DNA of 53,325 nucleotides. Source: Clostridia bacterium. GTDB taxonomy: Bacteria; Bacillota; Clostridia; Christensenellales; Aristaeellaceae. Where the stretch lies: positions 1 through 53,325 of the forward strand of contig JAGBAV010000041.1 in assembly GCA_017938795.1 (NCBI GenBank). Direction: 5' to 3'. The position numbers were made by a program, and so were the translations under genes. Positions 41,574 to 50,731 of this stretch are shown piece after piece (position 1 is the first letter of the stretch; every line of letters begins with the position of its first letter). The notes under the pieces were generated by a model, which saw nothing but the letters and a program-made list of their open reading frames with translations, ran no database searches and was not told where the DNA came from.

Positions 41574-42782
41574 TTATGTGTCAAGCGCGGCGAAGCCGAG
41601 TGCAAGCAGGTCAAACCCTGCGCGCATGAGCGGCGGGCAGCGCACCAGCCGCACGCCGCTGGTCATCACGCCGACGCCGCAGCCGCGGGCGGGATCGCCG
41701 AAGAGCTCAGCGCACATGCCGTAGGCCACGCCCTGATGACCGACGGCCGAGAAGCCGGGGAAGACGTCGGGCAGGAAGGCGGCGTTCAGCCCGCGCCCTG
41801 CGTGGGCGATGCCGGGCCTGCCGTCCTGCAGGGCAAGGATTTCGTCGATGGATTCCTTCTTCAGCAGGCGCTGCCCGTTTACTTCGCCGCCCGACACAAG
41901 CAGACGGATGAGCGCAGCCATGCCGGGGCTGTCGGTGATCAGCCTGCCCGCTGTGACGAGGTAATCCTCCTGCGGGCGCACCGGCCCGGACGTATCCGAC
42001 GCCGCTGAGATCTTCGCTGCGTCATAGCGCAGGCGCGGCGGGAGGATGCCGCGCACGCTGTAGCCGTCGGCGAGATCCTCCGACGGGTCGATGAAGCCCG
42101 GGTTGTAGCTGGCGCGCACGTCCAGCGGGATGCCGATCAGATTCTGCAGCAGATAATCAAAACGCGTGTCTGCGGTGCATTCGGCGACGACGCCGGCAGC
42201 GCCTGCGCCGAGGTTGCTGTAATGGAAGGACTCGCCCGGTCGGTTCGTCGTCCAGTTCTGCGGGTCGCGCAGCAGCTCCCCGAGCGTGCAGCCCTTTTCC
42301 ATGCCGCGCGTGCCGTAATTCCCCTCGTCGCGGATGCCGCTGGTATGGGTGAGGAGCATGCGCAGGGTGACGGGGACGTCGGGGGCGTGCGGGCTGCGGA
42401 CGGGATAGCCGAGCGCATCGGAGATGTCCTCGTCGAGGTTCAGCCAGCCGATTTCGACGAGATGCATGATCACAAGGCTCATGACGAGCTTGGAAACGGA
42501 CGCCGTGCGGAAGCAGGTGCGCTCCGTCACGGGGATGCGCGGCGAGAGGCGGGCAAAGCCTGAGCAGATGGTTTCATCCGGGCTGTCCTGCCGGACGAGC
42601 ACGAGCGACGCGCCGACGGCGCGCTCCCTGCGCAGGATACGGCCGGCCATCTCCTGCACGGCCTGCAGGCTCTTTGGCGTGAGGCGGCCGTCGTCCCCGC
42701 GGGTGAGCGGCGGCAGTGCGCCGCGGATGGATGCGGCGCGCACACGCAGCGCGGCAAGCTCCGCCGGCGATGCGTTCTTCAT
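41574..42782 (-). CDS. Serine beta-lactamase-like hydrolase (class C/esterase family)
   Basis: 402-aa protein of the beta-lactamase-related family. S95-V-S-K98 is the SxxK nucleophile motif (FRTASVSKLVMSL). YSN in FHYSNLGAG is the YxN motif, and HQG in VGHQGVAYGM replaces KTG. HTSGIRDEGNY is typical of EstB/AmpC-like esterases and D-aminopeptidases. No signal peptide is seen, so it is probably cytoplasmic, which argues against antibiotic resistance. The ATG at 42782 is weakly preceded by GAGAGGGGG. It starts 35 nt after the second MATE gene and is probably co-transcribed. Confidence 0.85.
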   Translation of the reverse strand: MKNASPAELAALRVRAASIRGALPPLTRGDDGRLTPKSLQAVQEMAGRILRRERAVGASLVLVRQDSPDETICSGFARLSPRIPVTERTCFRTASVSKLVMSLVIMHLVEIGWLNLDEDISDALGYPVRSPHAPDVPVTLRMLLTHTSGIRDEGNYGTRGMEKGCTLGELLRDPQNWTTNRPGESFHYSNLGAGAAGVVAECTADTRFDYLLQNLIGIPLDVRASYNPGFIDPSEDLADGYSVRGILPPRLRYDAAKISAASDTSGPVRPQEDYLVTAGRLITDSPGMAALIRLLVSGGEVNGQRLLKKESIDEILALQDGRPGIAHAGRGLNAAFLPDVFPGFSAVGHQGVAYGMCAELFGDPARGCGVGVMTSGVRLVRCPPLMRAGFDLLALGFAALDT

Positions 42783-42816
42783 AGAATCCCCCTCTCTGAG
42801 GCGTATGCTGTCAGGC

Positions 42817-44211
42817 CTATTGTACGCCCGGAAGGGGGGATTCGTCAACGGAGGGCGGCGGTGATTTCCCCCGGCGGCGCGGCATAGAATCAAAGAGGCC
42901 GCGCGAGAGCAGCAGACAGAAGGGGAGAGCGAGCAGATCGCATATGCTTTGGCAGAGGACAAGCCCCGCCCGGCCCATCAGGCGGGGGAGGAGCAGAACC
43001 AGCGGAATCAGGAAGAGTCCCTGACGGCTGGAGGAAATGAAGATTGAGCGGACCGTTCTTCCCGCAGCCTGCGAGAGCATGGTCATCAGGATGACCGCGC
43101 CCTGCGCGGGGAGGACGAGCGCCTGCGCCCGAAGCACGGCTGCGCCAAAGGCAGCGGCCTCCGCTTCTGCGCCGGATACGGCGAGCAGATGCCCGGCGCA
43201 GAGATACAGCGCCGCGCCGACGGCGGCGAGGGAAAGAACCAGACAGCGCATGCAGAAGCGGTATGCCGTGCGCGCGCGATTTGTCTCCCCTGCGCCGAGC
43301 GCGCAGCCGCATACGGGCTGGAAGCCCTGCCCGAAGCCGATCATGCCGCTCGTGATCAGCGCGCCCGTGCGCATGGCGAGCCCCATGCCGGAGAGCGCGG
43401 CTTCCCCTGCGGCGGCGCATGCACGGCTGAGCAGCAGACTGCCCGTGCTGGCGGAGCCCTGCCGCAGCAGCGCAGGCAGGCCGGACCGCATGATCTCCCG
43501 CAGGACGCTGCGGCGAGGGATGCAAAGCGGCAGGAGACGGCGAAAAGAGGCGCGGCGTATTTGGCGGAGCCCGCAGCCGGCGAGGATCAGCGTACAGACA
43601 GCCTCCCGCGAGAGCAGGGCAATCCCCGCGCCGTGCGCGCCGAGCCCCATGTGCAGAGTCAGAAGGAGGGACAGCCCTGTACCCGCCGCAGCACCGCAGG
43701 CATAGGCGGCAAGAGAGGGCAGCGTATGCCCGAGCCCGCGCAGCAGGCTGGAGACCACGAACCCAAGACAGGAAAGCGGCGCAGAGAGCAGCACGCAGCG
43801 CGTATATGCCGCGGCGTCGGGCAGAGCCTGCTGCGGCGTGCCCAGCAGGCGCAGCAGCAGCCCATGCAGCATCAGGCCGCCCCCGGCAATCGCACAGCCG
43901 AGCGCGAGGCTCAGCGCCAGCGCGCAGGCGGCGCAGCGTGCGGCGGTTTCCCATTCGCCGCTGCCTGTCAGGCGGCTGACCGCACTGCCGCTGCCCGTGC
44001 CCAGCGTGAAGCCCACGGTCTGGATCATCAGCAGCAGCGGATAGGCAGCGGCGGAGGCTGCTGCGGCATGAGCGCCGGAACGGGCGAGCAGAAGCGCGTC
44101 AAGAAAGACGCCCACGCCCGAGGCGAGCATTGCCAGCGTGGAGGGCAGCGCGATGCGCAGGATCAGGCGGCGGACGTCTCCCTGCAGCAGATGGGTGGAT
44201 GGGTCGGGCAT
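42817..44211 (-). CDS. Second MATE-family exporter
   Basis: 464-aa transporter with about 12 helices. VRRLILRIALPSTLAMLASGVGVFLDALLL begins the first half. PALLRQGSASTGSLLLSRAC begins the second, and GFGQGFQPVCGCALGAGETNRA is a MATE signature. It is Ala/Leu/Arg-rich and poorly similar to the MATE at 14885, so not a recent duplicate. The ATG at 44211 follows AAAGGAGG. It is divergent from the opp operon; the shared 290-bp spacer holds the opp regulatory palindromes. Confidence 0.88.
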   Translation of the reverse strand: MPDPSTHLLQGDVRRLILRIALPSTLAMLASGVGVFLDALLLARSGAHAAAASAAAYPLLLMIQTVGFTLGTGSGSAVSRLTGSGEWETAARCAACALALSLALGCAIAGGGLMLHGLLLRLLGTPQQALPDAAAYTRCVLLSAPLSCLGFVVSSLLRGLGHTLPSLAAYACGAAAGTGLSLLLTLHMGLGAHGAGIALLSREAVCTLILAGCGLRQIRRASFRRLLPLCIPRRSVLREIMRSGLPALLRQGSASTGSLLLSRACAAAGEAALSGMGLAMRTGALITSGMIGFGQGFQPVCGCALGAGETNRARTAYRFCMRCLVLSLAAVGAALYLCAGHLLAVSGAEAEAAAFGAAVLRAQALVLPAQGAVILMTMLSQAAGRTVRSIFISSSRQGLFLIPLVLLLPRLMGRAGLVLCQSICDLLALPFCLLLSRGLFDSMPRRRGKSPPPSVDESPLPGVQ

Positions 44212-44401
44212 GCGCGGCCTCCTTTATGGCGCCTGTCCGGCGCTGTATACAGAGGTAAGTATGCGTGAAAGAATGCGCGGATATGCTTTGCAGATACGCT
44301 CATTCTGCAGAATTGGTGTGATGATGCTTCACATTTTGCCGACACTTACCCGTTTGAACAGGGATTTTTGCACGAATGTCATCATATAAATCGAATTTTG
44401 C

Positions 44402-44430
44402 TTGATTTTTTGATGCAGTTGCATTAAAAT
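44402..44430 (+). promoter_or_regulatory. Promoter of the opp operon with embedded inverted repeat
   Basis: TTGATT (44402-44407), 17-nt spacer, TAAAAT (44425-44430). ATGCA-GT-TGCAT (44413-44424) fills the spacer and could be an operator. Confidence 0.55.
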
Positions 44431-44467
44431 AGTACCCATCATTATTTCAGTGTGGTTACGCAGTGAT

Positions 44468-44485
44468 GCTTTATTGCAATAAAGC
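44468..44485. promoter_or_regulatory. Perfect 18-bp palindrome in the opp leader
   Basis: GCTTTATTGCAATAAAGC is a perfect palindrome ending 8 nt before the oppB Shine-Dalgarno. It may bind a dimeric regulator, or form an RNA hairpin (6-bp stem, TTGCAA loop) that affects ribosome access. Confidence 0.5.
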
Positions 44486-44503
44486 GGCTGCGCGGAGGTG
44501 CGC

Positions 44504-45430
44504 ATGGATTCGAAATTCTTTACGTATGTGGTGAAACGCTTCCTGATGGCGTTTATGACGATCTTCCTCGTCGTGGCGATCACGTTCTTCGTGATGCACG
44601 CGATCCCGGCCAGTCCGTTCAGCTCCGAAAAGGCGAAGAGCGACGCGACGATCGCCGCGCTTGAGGCCAAGTATGGCTTTGACAAGCCGGTGCCGGTGCA
44701 GTTCATCAACTACCTGAAGAATATCCTGCATGGCGACTTCGGCCTGTCCACGAAGTGGATCGGCTCCACCGTCGCGGATCTGATTTCCGGCGCGCTGCCG
44801 TATTCTGCGCGGCTTGGCGTGTGCGCGGCGTCGATAGCGATCATATGCGGCGTCATACTCGGCGCGGTCGCGGCGCTCAACCGCGGCAACATGATCGATA
44901 AGGTCATTCAGATCGCCACAACGGGCCTTGTGTCCATGCCGAACTTCGTTATCGCGACGCTGCTGCTGATCGTCTTTGCGCTCAAGCTCGGCTGGCTGCC
45001 GACCATGGCCAATCAGCCCGGCGGCATGATCCTGCCGACGATCTCCCTTTCGCTCTATCCGATGGCCTATATCACCCGCCTTGAGCGCTCGAGCATGCTC
45101 GACGTGCTGGGTCAGGACTACATCCGCACCGCGCGCGCGAAGGGCGTGCGCAGCGCGAAGGTCATCTTCAAGCATGCGCTCAAGAACGCCATGGGCCCTG
45201 TGGTCACCTACGCCGGCCCGATGCTCGCGTACATCCTGACCGGCTCGATGGTCGTGGAGAATATCTTCTCCGTGCCGGGCCTTGGCCGTCTGTTCGTCAA
45301 CAGCATGCTGCGTACGGACTACATGATGATCATGGGCGTCACGATCGTGCTGGCGACGATGATCGTCACGATGAACTTCCTTGCGGATATCGTCTACAAG
45401 CTGCTGGATCCGCGCATTGACCTGTCCTGA
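44504..45430 (+). CDS. oppB: Oligopeptide ABC transporter permease OppB
   Basis: 308-aa permease. FTYVVKRFLMAFMTIFLVVAI with FFVMHAIPASPF is the OppB/DppB N-terminal signature. The EAA-like coupling loop is DYIRTARAKGVRSAKVIFKHALKNAMGPVVTYAG, and VVENIFSVPGLGRLFVNSML is characteristic. The ATG at 44504 follows GGAGG by 5 nt. First gene of oppBCDF-oppA. Confidence 0.94.
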   Translation: MDSKFFTYVVKRFLMAFMTIFLVVAITFFVMHAIPASPFSSEKAKSDATIAALEAKYGFDKPVPVQFINYLKNILHGDFGLSTKWIGSTVADLISGALPYSARLGVCAASIAIICGVILGAVAALNRGNMIDKVIQIATTGLVSMPNFVIATLLLIVFALKLGWLPTMANQPGGMILPTISLSLYPMAYITRLERSSMLDVLGQDYIRTARAKGVRSAKVIFKHALKNAMGPVVTYAGPMLAYILTGSMVVENIFSVPGLGRLFVNSMLRTDYMMIMGVTIVLATMIVTMNFLADIVYKLLDPRIDLS

Positions 45431-45452
45431 CAGGCTCCCCGAGGTGAAGAAC

Positions 45453-46499
45453 ATGGATAATAATAAGGAAATCAAGAAGAACCCGCTCAGCTTCCAGATC
45501 GATCCCGGTCTGTTTGAGGCGGCGAGCGAGGATGAGAAGGCGCAGGTCGTTACCCAGCGCGAGTCTGTTTCCTTCATGAAGGACGCGATGAAGCGCCTTG
45601 TGAGGAACAAGATGGCCATGACCTGTCTGGTCATTCTGGTCGTCATCACGCTGATTGCGATCTTTGTGCCGATGGTCTACCCCTATACCTACACCCAGCA
45701 GGACGTCACGGCGAAGTACCTCTCTCCGTTCGAGTACTCCCGCAAGGAGCAGGCGAAGATCGCTCGCGGCGAGGACGTCTTCCCGCACATCATGGGCACC
45801 GATAACCTCGGCCGCGACTACGCGATCCGCGTGATCTACGGCACCCGCATCTCCCTGATGGTCGGCTTCGTCTCCGCGCTGATCGTCGTCATCATCGGCA
45901 TTCTCTACGGTTCGATATCCGGCTACTTCGGCGGCAAGGTCGACATCATTATGATGCGCATCGTCGATATCATCTATTCCCTGCCGGATGTCCTGATCGT
46001 CATTCTCCTGTCCGTCGCCATCAAGGATATCATCAGCACATCCAAGAATGAGCTGATCATCAAGCTCGGCGCGGGCATGATCTCCATCTTCATCGTCTTC
46101 GGTCTGCTCTACTGGGTCGGCATGGCGCGTCAGGTGCGCGGCCAGATCCTCTCTATCAAGGAGCAGGAGTATGTGCTCGCCGCCCGCGCGATGGGCGCCT
46201 CCCCGATGCATATCATCATGAAGCACATGATCCCCAACTGCGTATCCGTCATCATCATCACCGCCGCGATGCAGATTCCCAGCGCGATCTTCACCGAGTC
46301 CTTCCTGTCCTTCGTGGGCATGGGCGTCTCGATGCCGATGCCGTCCCTGGGCTCTCTTGCGTCCGATGCGCGCAGCGGTCTGGTGTCCTACCCGTACATG
46401 CTGGTCTTCCCGGCGGCGACGATCTTCCTGATCGTCCTCTCGTTCAATCTGCTGGGCAACGGCCTGCGCGACGCGTTCGACCCGAAGCTTCGCTCTTAA
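45453..46499 (+). CDS. oppC: Oligopeptide ABC transporter permease OppC
   Basis: 348-aa permease. An N-terminal cytoplasmic tail of about 50 residues leads to the first helix. HIMGTDNLGRDYAIRVIYGTRISL is the OppC signature. The coupling loop is YVLAARAMGASPMHIIMKHMIPN, then AIFTESFLSFVGMGV. The ATG at 45453 follows GAGGTGAAG. An extended loop (KDIISTSKNELIIKLGAGM) between helices is longer than usual. Confidence 0.94.
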   Translation: MDNNKEIKKNPLSFQIDPGLFEAASEDEKAQVVTQRESVSFMKDAMKRLVRNKMAMTCLVILVVITLIAIFVPMVYPYTYTQQDVTAKYLSPFEYSRKEQAKIARGEDVFPHIMGTDNLGRDYAIRVIYGTRISLMVGFVSALIVVIIGILYGSISGYFGGKVDIIMMRIVDIIYSLPDVLIVILLSVAIKDIISTSKNELIIKLGAGMISIFIVFGLLYWVGMARQVRGQILSIKEQEYVLAARAMGASPMHIIMKHMIPNCVSVIIITAAMQIPSAIFTESFLSFVGMGVSMPMPSLGSLASDARSGLVSYPYMLVFPAATIFLIVLSFNLLGNGLRDAFDPKLRS

Positions 46500-46520
46500 T
46501 CGAAGGAGGAATCAGCAAAC

Positions 46521-47591
46521 ATGGCTATGCTAGAAGTCAGAGATCTGCGCACCTCCTTCTTCACCCCCTCGGGCGAGGTGAAGGCGGTCAACGGCATCTC
46601 TTTTGATCTGGAGGAGGGCAAGGTCCTCGGTATCGTCGGCGAGTCCGGCTCGGGCAAGTCCGTCACCGCGTATTCCATCCTGCAGATCCTCACCCATCCG
46701 GGCCGCATTGTCGGCGGCAGCATCAAGTTCCGCGGGGAGGAGCTCGTCGGCTGTGAGCCGGAGACCATCCGAAAGATCCGCGGCAACAAGATCTCCATCA
46801 TCTTCCAGGATCCGATGACCAGCCTGAACCCGGTGTACACCATCGGCAATCAGCTCATGGAGGCCATCATCCTGCATACCGGCCGCAACAAGGCGCAGGC
46901 ATATGAGCGCGCCGCCGAGATGCTGACCCTTGTCGGCATCAACGAGCCGGAGAAGCGCCTTTCCCAGTATCCCTACGAGCTCTCCGGCGGCATGCGTCAG
47001 CGCGTGATGATCGCCATGGCGCTGGCCTGCGAGCCCGATATTCTCATTGCGGACGAGCCGACCACCGCGCTGGACGTGACCATTCAGGCGCAGATCCTCG
47101 AGCTCATGCAGGACCTGCAGAAGAAGCTGGGCATGGCGATCATCATGATCACCCATGACCTCGGCGTCATCGCCAGCCTGTGCGACGAGGTGATCGTCAT
47201 GTATGCCGGCAGCGTCTGCGAGCGCGGCACGGCGGACGCCATCTTCTACCGTCCGAAGCATGAATACACGAAGGGTCTGCTCCGTTCCATCCCCAATATC
47301 GACAACGACGAGCACGAGCGGCTGATCCCGATCTCCGGTACGCCGATCGATCTGCTGAATATGCCCAAGGGCTGCGCCTTCGCCCCCCGCTGCGAGCGGG
47401 CGATGAAGGTCTGCCTGACGCAGAAGGCGCGCGAGGTGCGCGTGGGCTGCGACCACCTGAGCGCGTGCTGGATGAATGTGATGGAAGGCCAGAAGCTGGG
47501 CAAGATCATCTGTGATCCGAACGGCGAAATCACGGCCATCGACCTTGAAGGCACGCTCGATCAGGAATGGAAAGGGGGCGGGGCGCTGTGA
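46521..47591 (+). CDS. oppD: Oligopeptide ABC transporter ATPase OppD
   Basis: 356-aa ATPase. Walker [15 protein letters not shown]-loop [16 protein letters not shown], signature [16 protein letters not shown], Walker [13 protein letters not shown] and switch ITHDLGV are intact. The C-terminal oligopeptide/dipeptide extension has [14 protein letters not shown], with cysteines that bind an iron-sulfur cluster in some relatives. The ATG at 46521 follows AAGGAGG. It overlaps oppF by 4 nt. Confidence 0.95.
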   Translation: MAMLEVRDLRTSFFTPSGEVKAVNGISFDLEEGKVLGIVGESGSGKSVTAYSILQILTHPGRIVGGSIKFRGEELVGCEPETIRKIRGNKISIIFQDPMTSLNPVYTIGNQLMEAIILHTGRNKAQAYERAAEMLTLVGINEPEKRLSQYPYELSGGMRQRVMIAMALACEPDILIADEPTTALDVTIQAQILELMQDLQKKLGMAIIMITHDLGVIASLCDEVIVMYAGSVCERGTADAIFYRPKHEYTKGLLRSIPNIDNDEHERLIPISGTPIDLLNMPKGCAFAPRCERAMKVCLTQKAREVRVGCDHLSACWMNVMEGQKLGKIICDPNGEITAIDLEGTLDQEWKGGGAL

Positions 47592-48553
47592 GCGAGAACA
47601 AATATCTTGTTGAGGTGAAGAACCTCAAGCAGTATTTCCCGATCACGACCGGCTTCCTGAAGACCACGATGCTCAAGGCCGTGGATGACGTCTCCTTCTC
47701 CATCCGCAAGGGCGAGACGCTGGGTCTGGTCGGCGAGTCCGGCTGCGGCAAGACGACCGTCGGCCGCACGCTGCTGCATCTGTACAAGCCCACCGGCGGT
47801 CAGGTGCTCTTTGACGGCAAGGAAGTCAGCGCCGCGACGATGAAGGAATACCGCCGCAGGGCGCAGATGGTCTTCCAGGATCCGTATTCCTCGCTGAATC
47901 CGCGCATGACGGTCGGCGATATCGTCGCCGAGCCGATTGACGTCCACAAGCTGTGTAAAAACAGGAAGGAGCGCGACGAGCGCGTGCGCGAGCTGCTGGC
48001 CACGGTCGGCATCTCCAGCGAGCAGGCGACCCGCTACGCGCATGAGTTCTCCGGCGGTCAGCGTCAGCGCATCGGCATTGCCCGCGCGCTTGCCTCCAAC
48101 CCCGAGTTCATCGTCTGCGACGAGCCGGTCTCCGCACTGGATGTGTCCATTCAGGCGCAGGTGGTCAATATGCTCGAGGATCTGCAGAGCAAGCTGGGCC
48201 TGTCCTATCTGTTCATCGCGCATGATCTCTCCGTCGTCAAGCATATCTCCAACCGCATTGCGGTCATGTACCTTGGCCACATCGTGGAGATGGCGGACGC
48301 CAACGAGCTGCACCACAATCCCGCGCATCCCTACACGATCTCCCTGCTCTCCGCCGTGCCGATCCCCGATCCGGACCGCGCGAGGGAGAGCAAGCGCATC
48401 GTCCTTGAGGGTGACGTGCCCAGCCCGATGCGCATGCCCAGCGGCTGCCCGTTCCGCACCCGCTGCGCCCGCGCCACGGCGAAGTGCGCTGAGTGCCGTC
48501 CCGAGCTGCGCGAGGTCGCCCCGGGTCATGTGGCGGCCTGCCACAACCTGTAA
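47588..48553 (+). CDS. oppF: Oligopeptide ABC transporter ATPase OppF
   Basis: 321-aa ATPase. [11 protein letters not shown] is typical of OppF. Walker A is [13 protein letters not shown]-loop [16 protein letters not shown], signature [16 protein letters not shown] and Walker [13 protein letters not shown]. The C-terminal [14 protein letters not shown] again shows the cysteine-rich extension. I chose GTG at 47588, which overlaps the oppD stop (GTGA) behind AAAGGGGG. An ATG at 47567 lies inside oppD and has no site. Confidence 0.94.
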   Translation: MSENKYLVEVKNLKQYFPITTGFLKTTMLKAVDDVSFSIRKGETLGLVGESGCGKTTVGRTLLHLYKPTGGQVLFDGKEVSAATMKEYRRRAQMVFQDPYSSLNPRMTVGDIVAEPIDVHKLCKNRKERDERVRELLATVGISSEQATRYAHEFSGGQRQRIGIARALASNPEFIVCDEPVSALDVSIQAQVVNMLEDLQSKLGLSYLFIAHDLSVVKHISNRIAVMYLGHIVEMADANELHHNPAHPYTISLLSAVPIPDPDRARESKRIVLEGDVPSPMRMPSGCPFRTRCARATAKCAECRPELREVAPGHVAACHNL

Positions 48554-48558
48554 GCGAA

Positions 48559-48701
48559 CTCCTTCCACCGCCCGCAGGGCGGTCCCCCTTCCTCAAGAGG
48601 AAGGTTTGAAAGAAACTGATCAGAGATAAACTCTGAAGCTCTCAGCAGAAGCGTTGAGAGTTCCCTCCTGAGGGAGCTGTCAGCGTAGCTGACTGAGGGA
48701 G
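48559..48701. repeat. 143-nt structured repeat, copy B (between oppF and oppA)
   Basis: Same outer sequence and length as copy A at 30291. Hairpins here are GCCC-GCA-GGGC, CTTCCTC-AA-GAGGAAG, TCCCTC-CT-GAGGGA and TCAGC-GTA-GCTGA. Stem bases differ from copy A in matching pairs, and the middle ~60 nt has diverged. Confidence 0.85.
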
Positions 48702-48708
48702 TATCCGG

Positions 48709-48734
48709 TTGAATCGCCAATGACTGGCGTTCAA
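48709..48734 (+). other. Hairpin in the oppA leader
   Basis: TTGAATCGCC-AATGACT-GGCGTTCAA, a 9-bp stem with one bulged T, just after repeat copy B and 33 nt before oppA. It could protect a processed oppA message at its 5' end. Confidence 0.45.
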
Positions 48735-48767
48735 TAATCTAAGAATTTCTTAAAGGAGGAAAACCTT

Positions 48768-50534
48768 ATGAAGAAGATTCTTACTCTCGTCATGGCTCTG
48801 GTCCTCGCGATGGCCCTGAGCCTCACCGCTCTTGCTGACGGCGAAATCGTCAACGTCATGTACGGCGGCGGCACCCCGGAATCCATGGACCCGGCGCTCA
48901 ACTCCGCGTCCACCGGTTCCAACCTCATCCGTCTGGCCTTCGCCGGCCTGATGGGCAACCGCGTCGTTGACGGCGTCGCGACCAAGGAGCCGGAGCTCGC
49001 TGAGAGCTACACCATCTCCGAGGACGGCCTCGTCTACACCTTCACCCTCCGCGAGGGCCTGAAGTGGTCCGACGGCAGCGACTTCTACGCTTCTGACGTT
49101 GTCAAGAGCTGGAACCGTGCTGCTGACGTGAACCTCGGCGCTGCTTACGGCTTCCTGTTCGACGTCATCGACGGCTACGGCACTGAGAGCCTGAACGTCG
49201 TGGCGGACGACGCCGCCCGCACCCTGACCGTCACCCTGAAGGCGCCCTGCGCGTACTTCCTGGAGCTGTGCGGCTTCACCACCTTCTGCCCGGTCAAGGT
49301 TGACGTTGCTGACGCCGAGGGCGCCTGGGCGACCAACCCGGAGACCTTCATCGGCACCGGCCCCTTCAAGATGGTGTCCTACAAGGTCGACGACGTGATC
49401 GAGTACGTCAAGAACGAGAACTACTGGAATGCTGACGAGGTCAAGCTGGGCGGCGTCAACGCCTACCTGTCCGAGGACTCCGTCGCCATCCTGGCCGCCT
49501 ACGAGGCGGGCGCTGTTTCCTTCATCCAGACCATGGATCCGGCCGAGTTCGAGCGTCTGAACGCGACCTATCCGGGCGAGCTGCAGATCAAGGAGCAGAT
49601 CGGTACCTACTACGTCCTCTTCAACGTCCACAAGGACCTCTCTCCGGAAGGCAAGGCTTTCTCTCAGGCTGAGCAGTCCAAGGCCCGTTACGCGCTGGGC
49701 CTGATGGTCAACCGTCAGGATCTGGTCGACTACGTCACCATGGGCGGCCAGGTTGCCGCTACCGGCTTCTACCCGGTCGCGCTGGGCGACGGCGCCAACG
49801 GCGTTGTCCGCGGCGAGGGCAACCTCTACACCGAGTGGTACGCCAACACCGCCGTCTACTCCGAGGAGTATCCGGCCTACACCATGGATCAGGTTGAGGG
49901 TGCGAAGATCCTGATGGATCTGGGCTACAGCTACACCGGCGCTCTGGAGAGCGGCGACCTGCAGTTCACCGACGTTCCGGTCTTCGAGTTCGCTTTCAAC
50001 CAGAACGCCACCAACTCCGCGATCGTGCAGTACGTCCAGGAGTGCTGGAACATCTTCGGCATCCAGGCGACCATCAACACCGAGGCTTGGGCTACCCTGC
50101 AGACCAAGCTGGGCAACGGCGACGCCGAGGCCTCCCGTATGGGCTGGGTTGCTGACTTCAACGACTGCGTGAACTTCCTCGAGATCTTCATCAGCGCTTC
50201 CGGCAACAACTATCCGCGTCTTGGCCAGGATCTGGGCGACTACACCCGCAACACCGAGAACACCGCCAACGCCGGCATGGGCGCCAACTGGGGCGTGAAC
50301 AACGACCAGACCTGGGCTGAGTGCTACGACGCTCTGGTGACCGCCATCAAGAATGAGACCGACGCCGCCAAGCGTGCCGAGATGTGCGCCGAGGCTGAGA
50401 ACATCCTCATGGCGACCGGCGCTGTTGCTCCGCTGTACTACTACACCAACCCGGTCATGGTGAAGCCGAACGTCCAGAACCTCGCGGTTCTGCCGACCGG
50501 CGACATCGTCTGGAACTACGCTTCCCTCCAGTAA
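48768..50534 (+). CDS. oppA: Oligopeptide-binding protein OppA (SBP family 5)
   Basis: 588-aa extracytoplasmic binding protein. GTPESMDPALNSASTGSNLI opens the SBP_bac_5 domain. DGLVYTFTLREGLKWSDGSDF is its hallmark, followed by TFIGTGPFKMVSY and ALGLMVNRQDLVDYV. It delivers peptides or other substrates to OppBCDF; specificity cannot be read. The signal peptide (MKKILTLVMALVLAM...) ends in LTALA-DG with no lipobox cysteine, which is odd for a monoderm. The ATG at 48768 follows AAAGGAGG. Strong codon bias (ggc, gac, aac) suggests very high expression. Confidence 0.93.
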   Translation: MKKILTLVMALVLAMALSLTALADGEIVNVMYGGGTPESMDPALNSASTGSNLIRLAFAGLMGNRVVDGVATKEPELAESYTISEDGLVYTFTLREGLKWSDGSDFYASDVVKSWNRAADVNLGAAYGFLFDVIDGYGTESLNVVADDAARTLTVTLKAPCAYFLELCGFTTFCPVKVDVADAEGAWATNPETFIGTGPFKMVSYKVDDVIEYVKNENYWNADEVKLGGVNAYLSEDSVAILAAYEAGAVSFIQTMDPAEFERLNATYPGELQIKEQIGTYYVLFNVHKDLSPEGKAFSQAEQSKARYALGLMVNRQDLVDYVTMGGQVAATGFYPVALGDGANGVVRGEGNLYTEWYANTAVYSEEYPAYTMDQVEGAKILMDLGYSYTGALESGDLQFTDVPVFEFAFNQNATNSAIVQYVQECWNIFGIQATINTEAWATLQTKLGNGDAEASRMGWVADFNDCVNFLEIFISASGNNYPRLGQDLGDYTRNTENTANAGMGANWGVNNDQTWAECYDALVTAIKNETDAAKRAEMCAEAENILMATGAVAPLYYYTNPVMVKPNVQNLAVLPTGDIVWNYASLQ

Positions 50535-50571
50535 TTGAGGCAGGCTGCGTTTCCGTCTGACTGATCGATGC

Positions 50572-50606
50572 AAGGGGCTCTCTCTGAAAGGGGAGAGCTC
50601 CTTTTT
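50572..50606 (+). terminator. Terminator of the opp operon
   Basis: AAGGGGCTCTC pairs with GGAGAGCTCCTT (one wobble) around a 9-nt loop, followed by TTTTT. Confidence 0.85.
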
Positions 50607-50667
50607 GTCTGCCAGGAGATTTCTGACGTGAATCGGAAACGGATGACTGATCCTCTGCGGATAATGC

Positions 50668-50696
50668 TTGCATCGGAACGGCGATTGTGATATGAT
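50668..50696 (+). promoter_or_regulatory. Promoter of the secreted flavin reductase gene
   Basis: TTGCAT (50668-50673), 17-nt spacer, TATGAT (50691-50696). Confidence 0.6.
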
Positions 50697-50731
50697 CGTA
50701 CGGCCTAAATAACTTAAGTGGAGGTATATCC

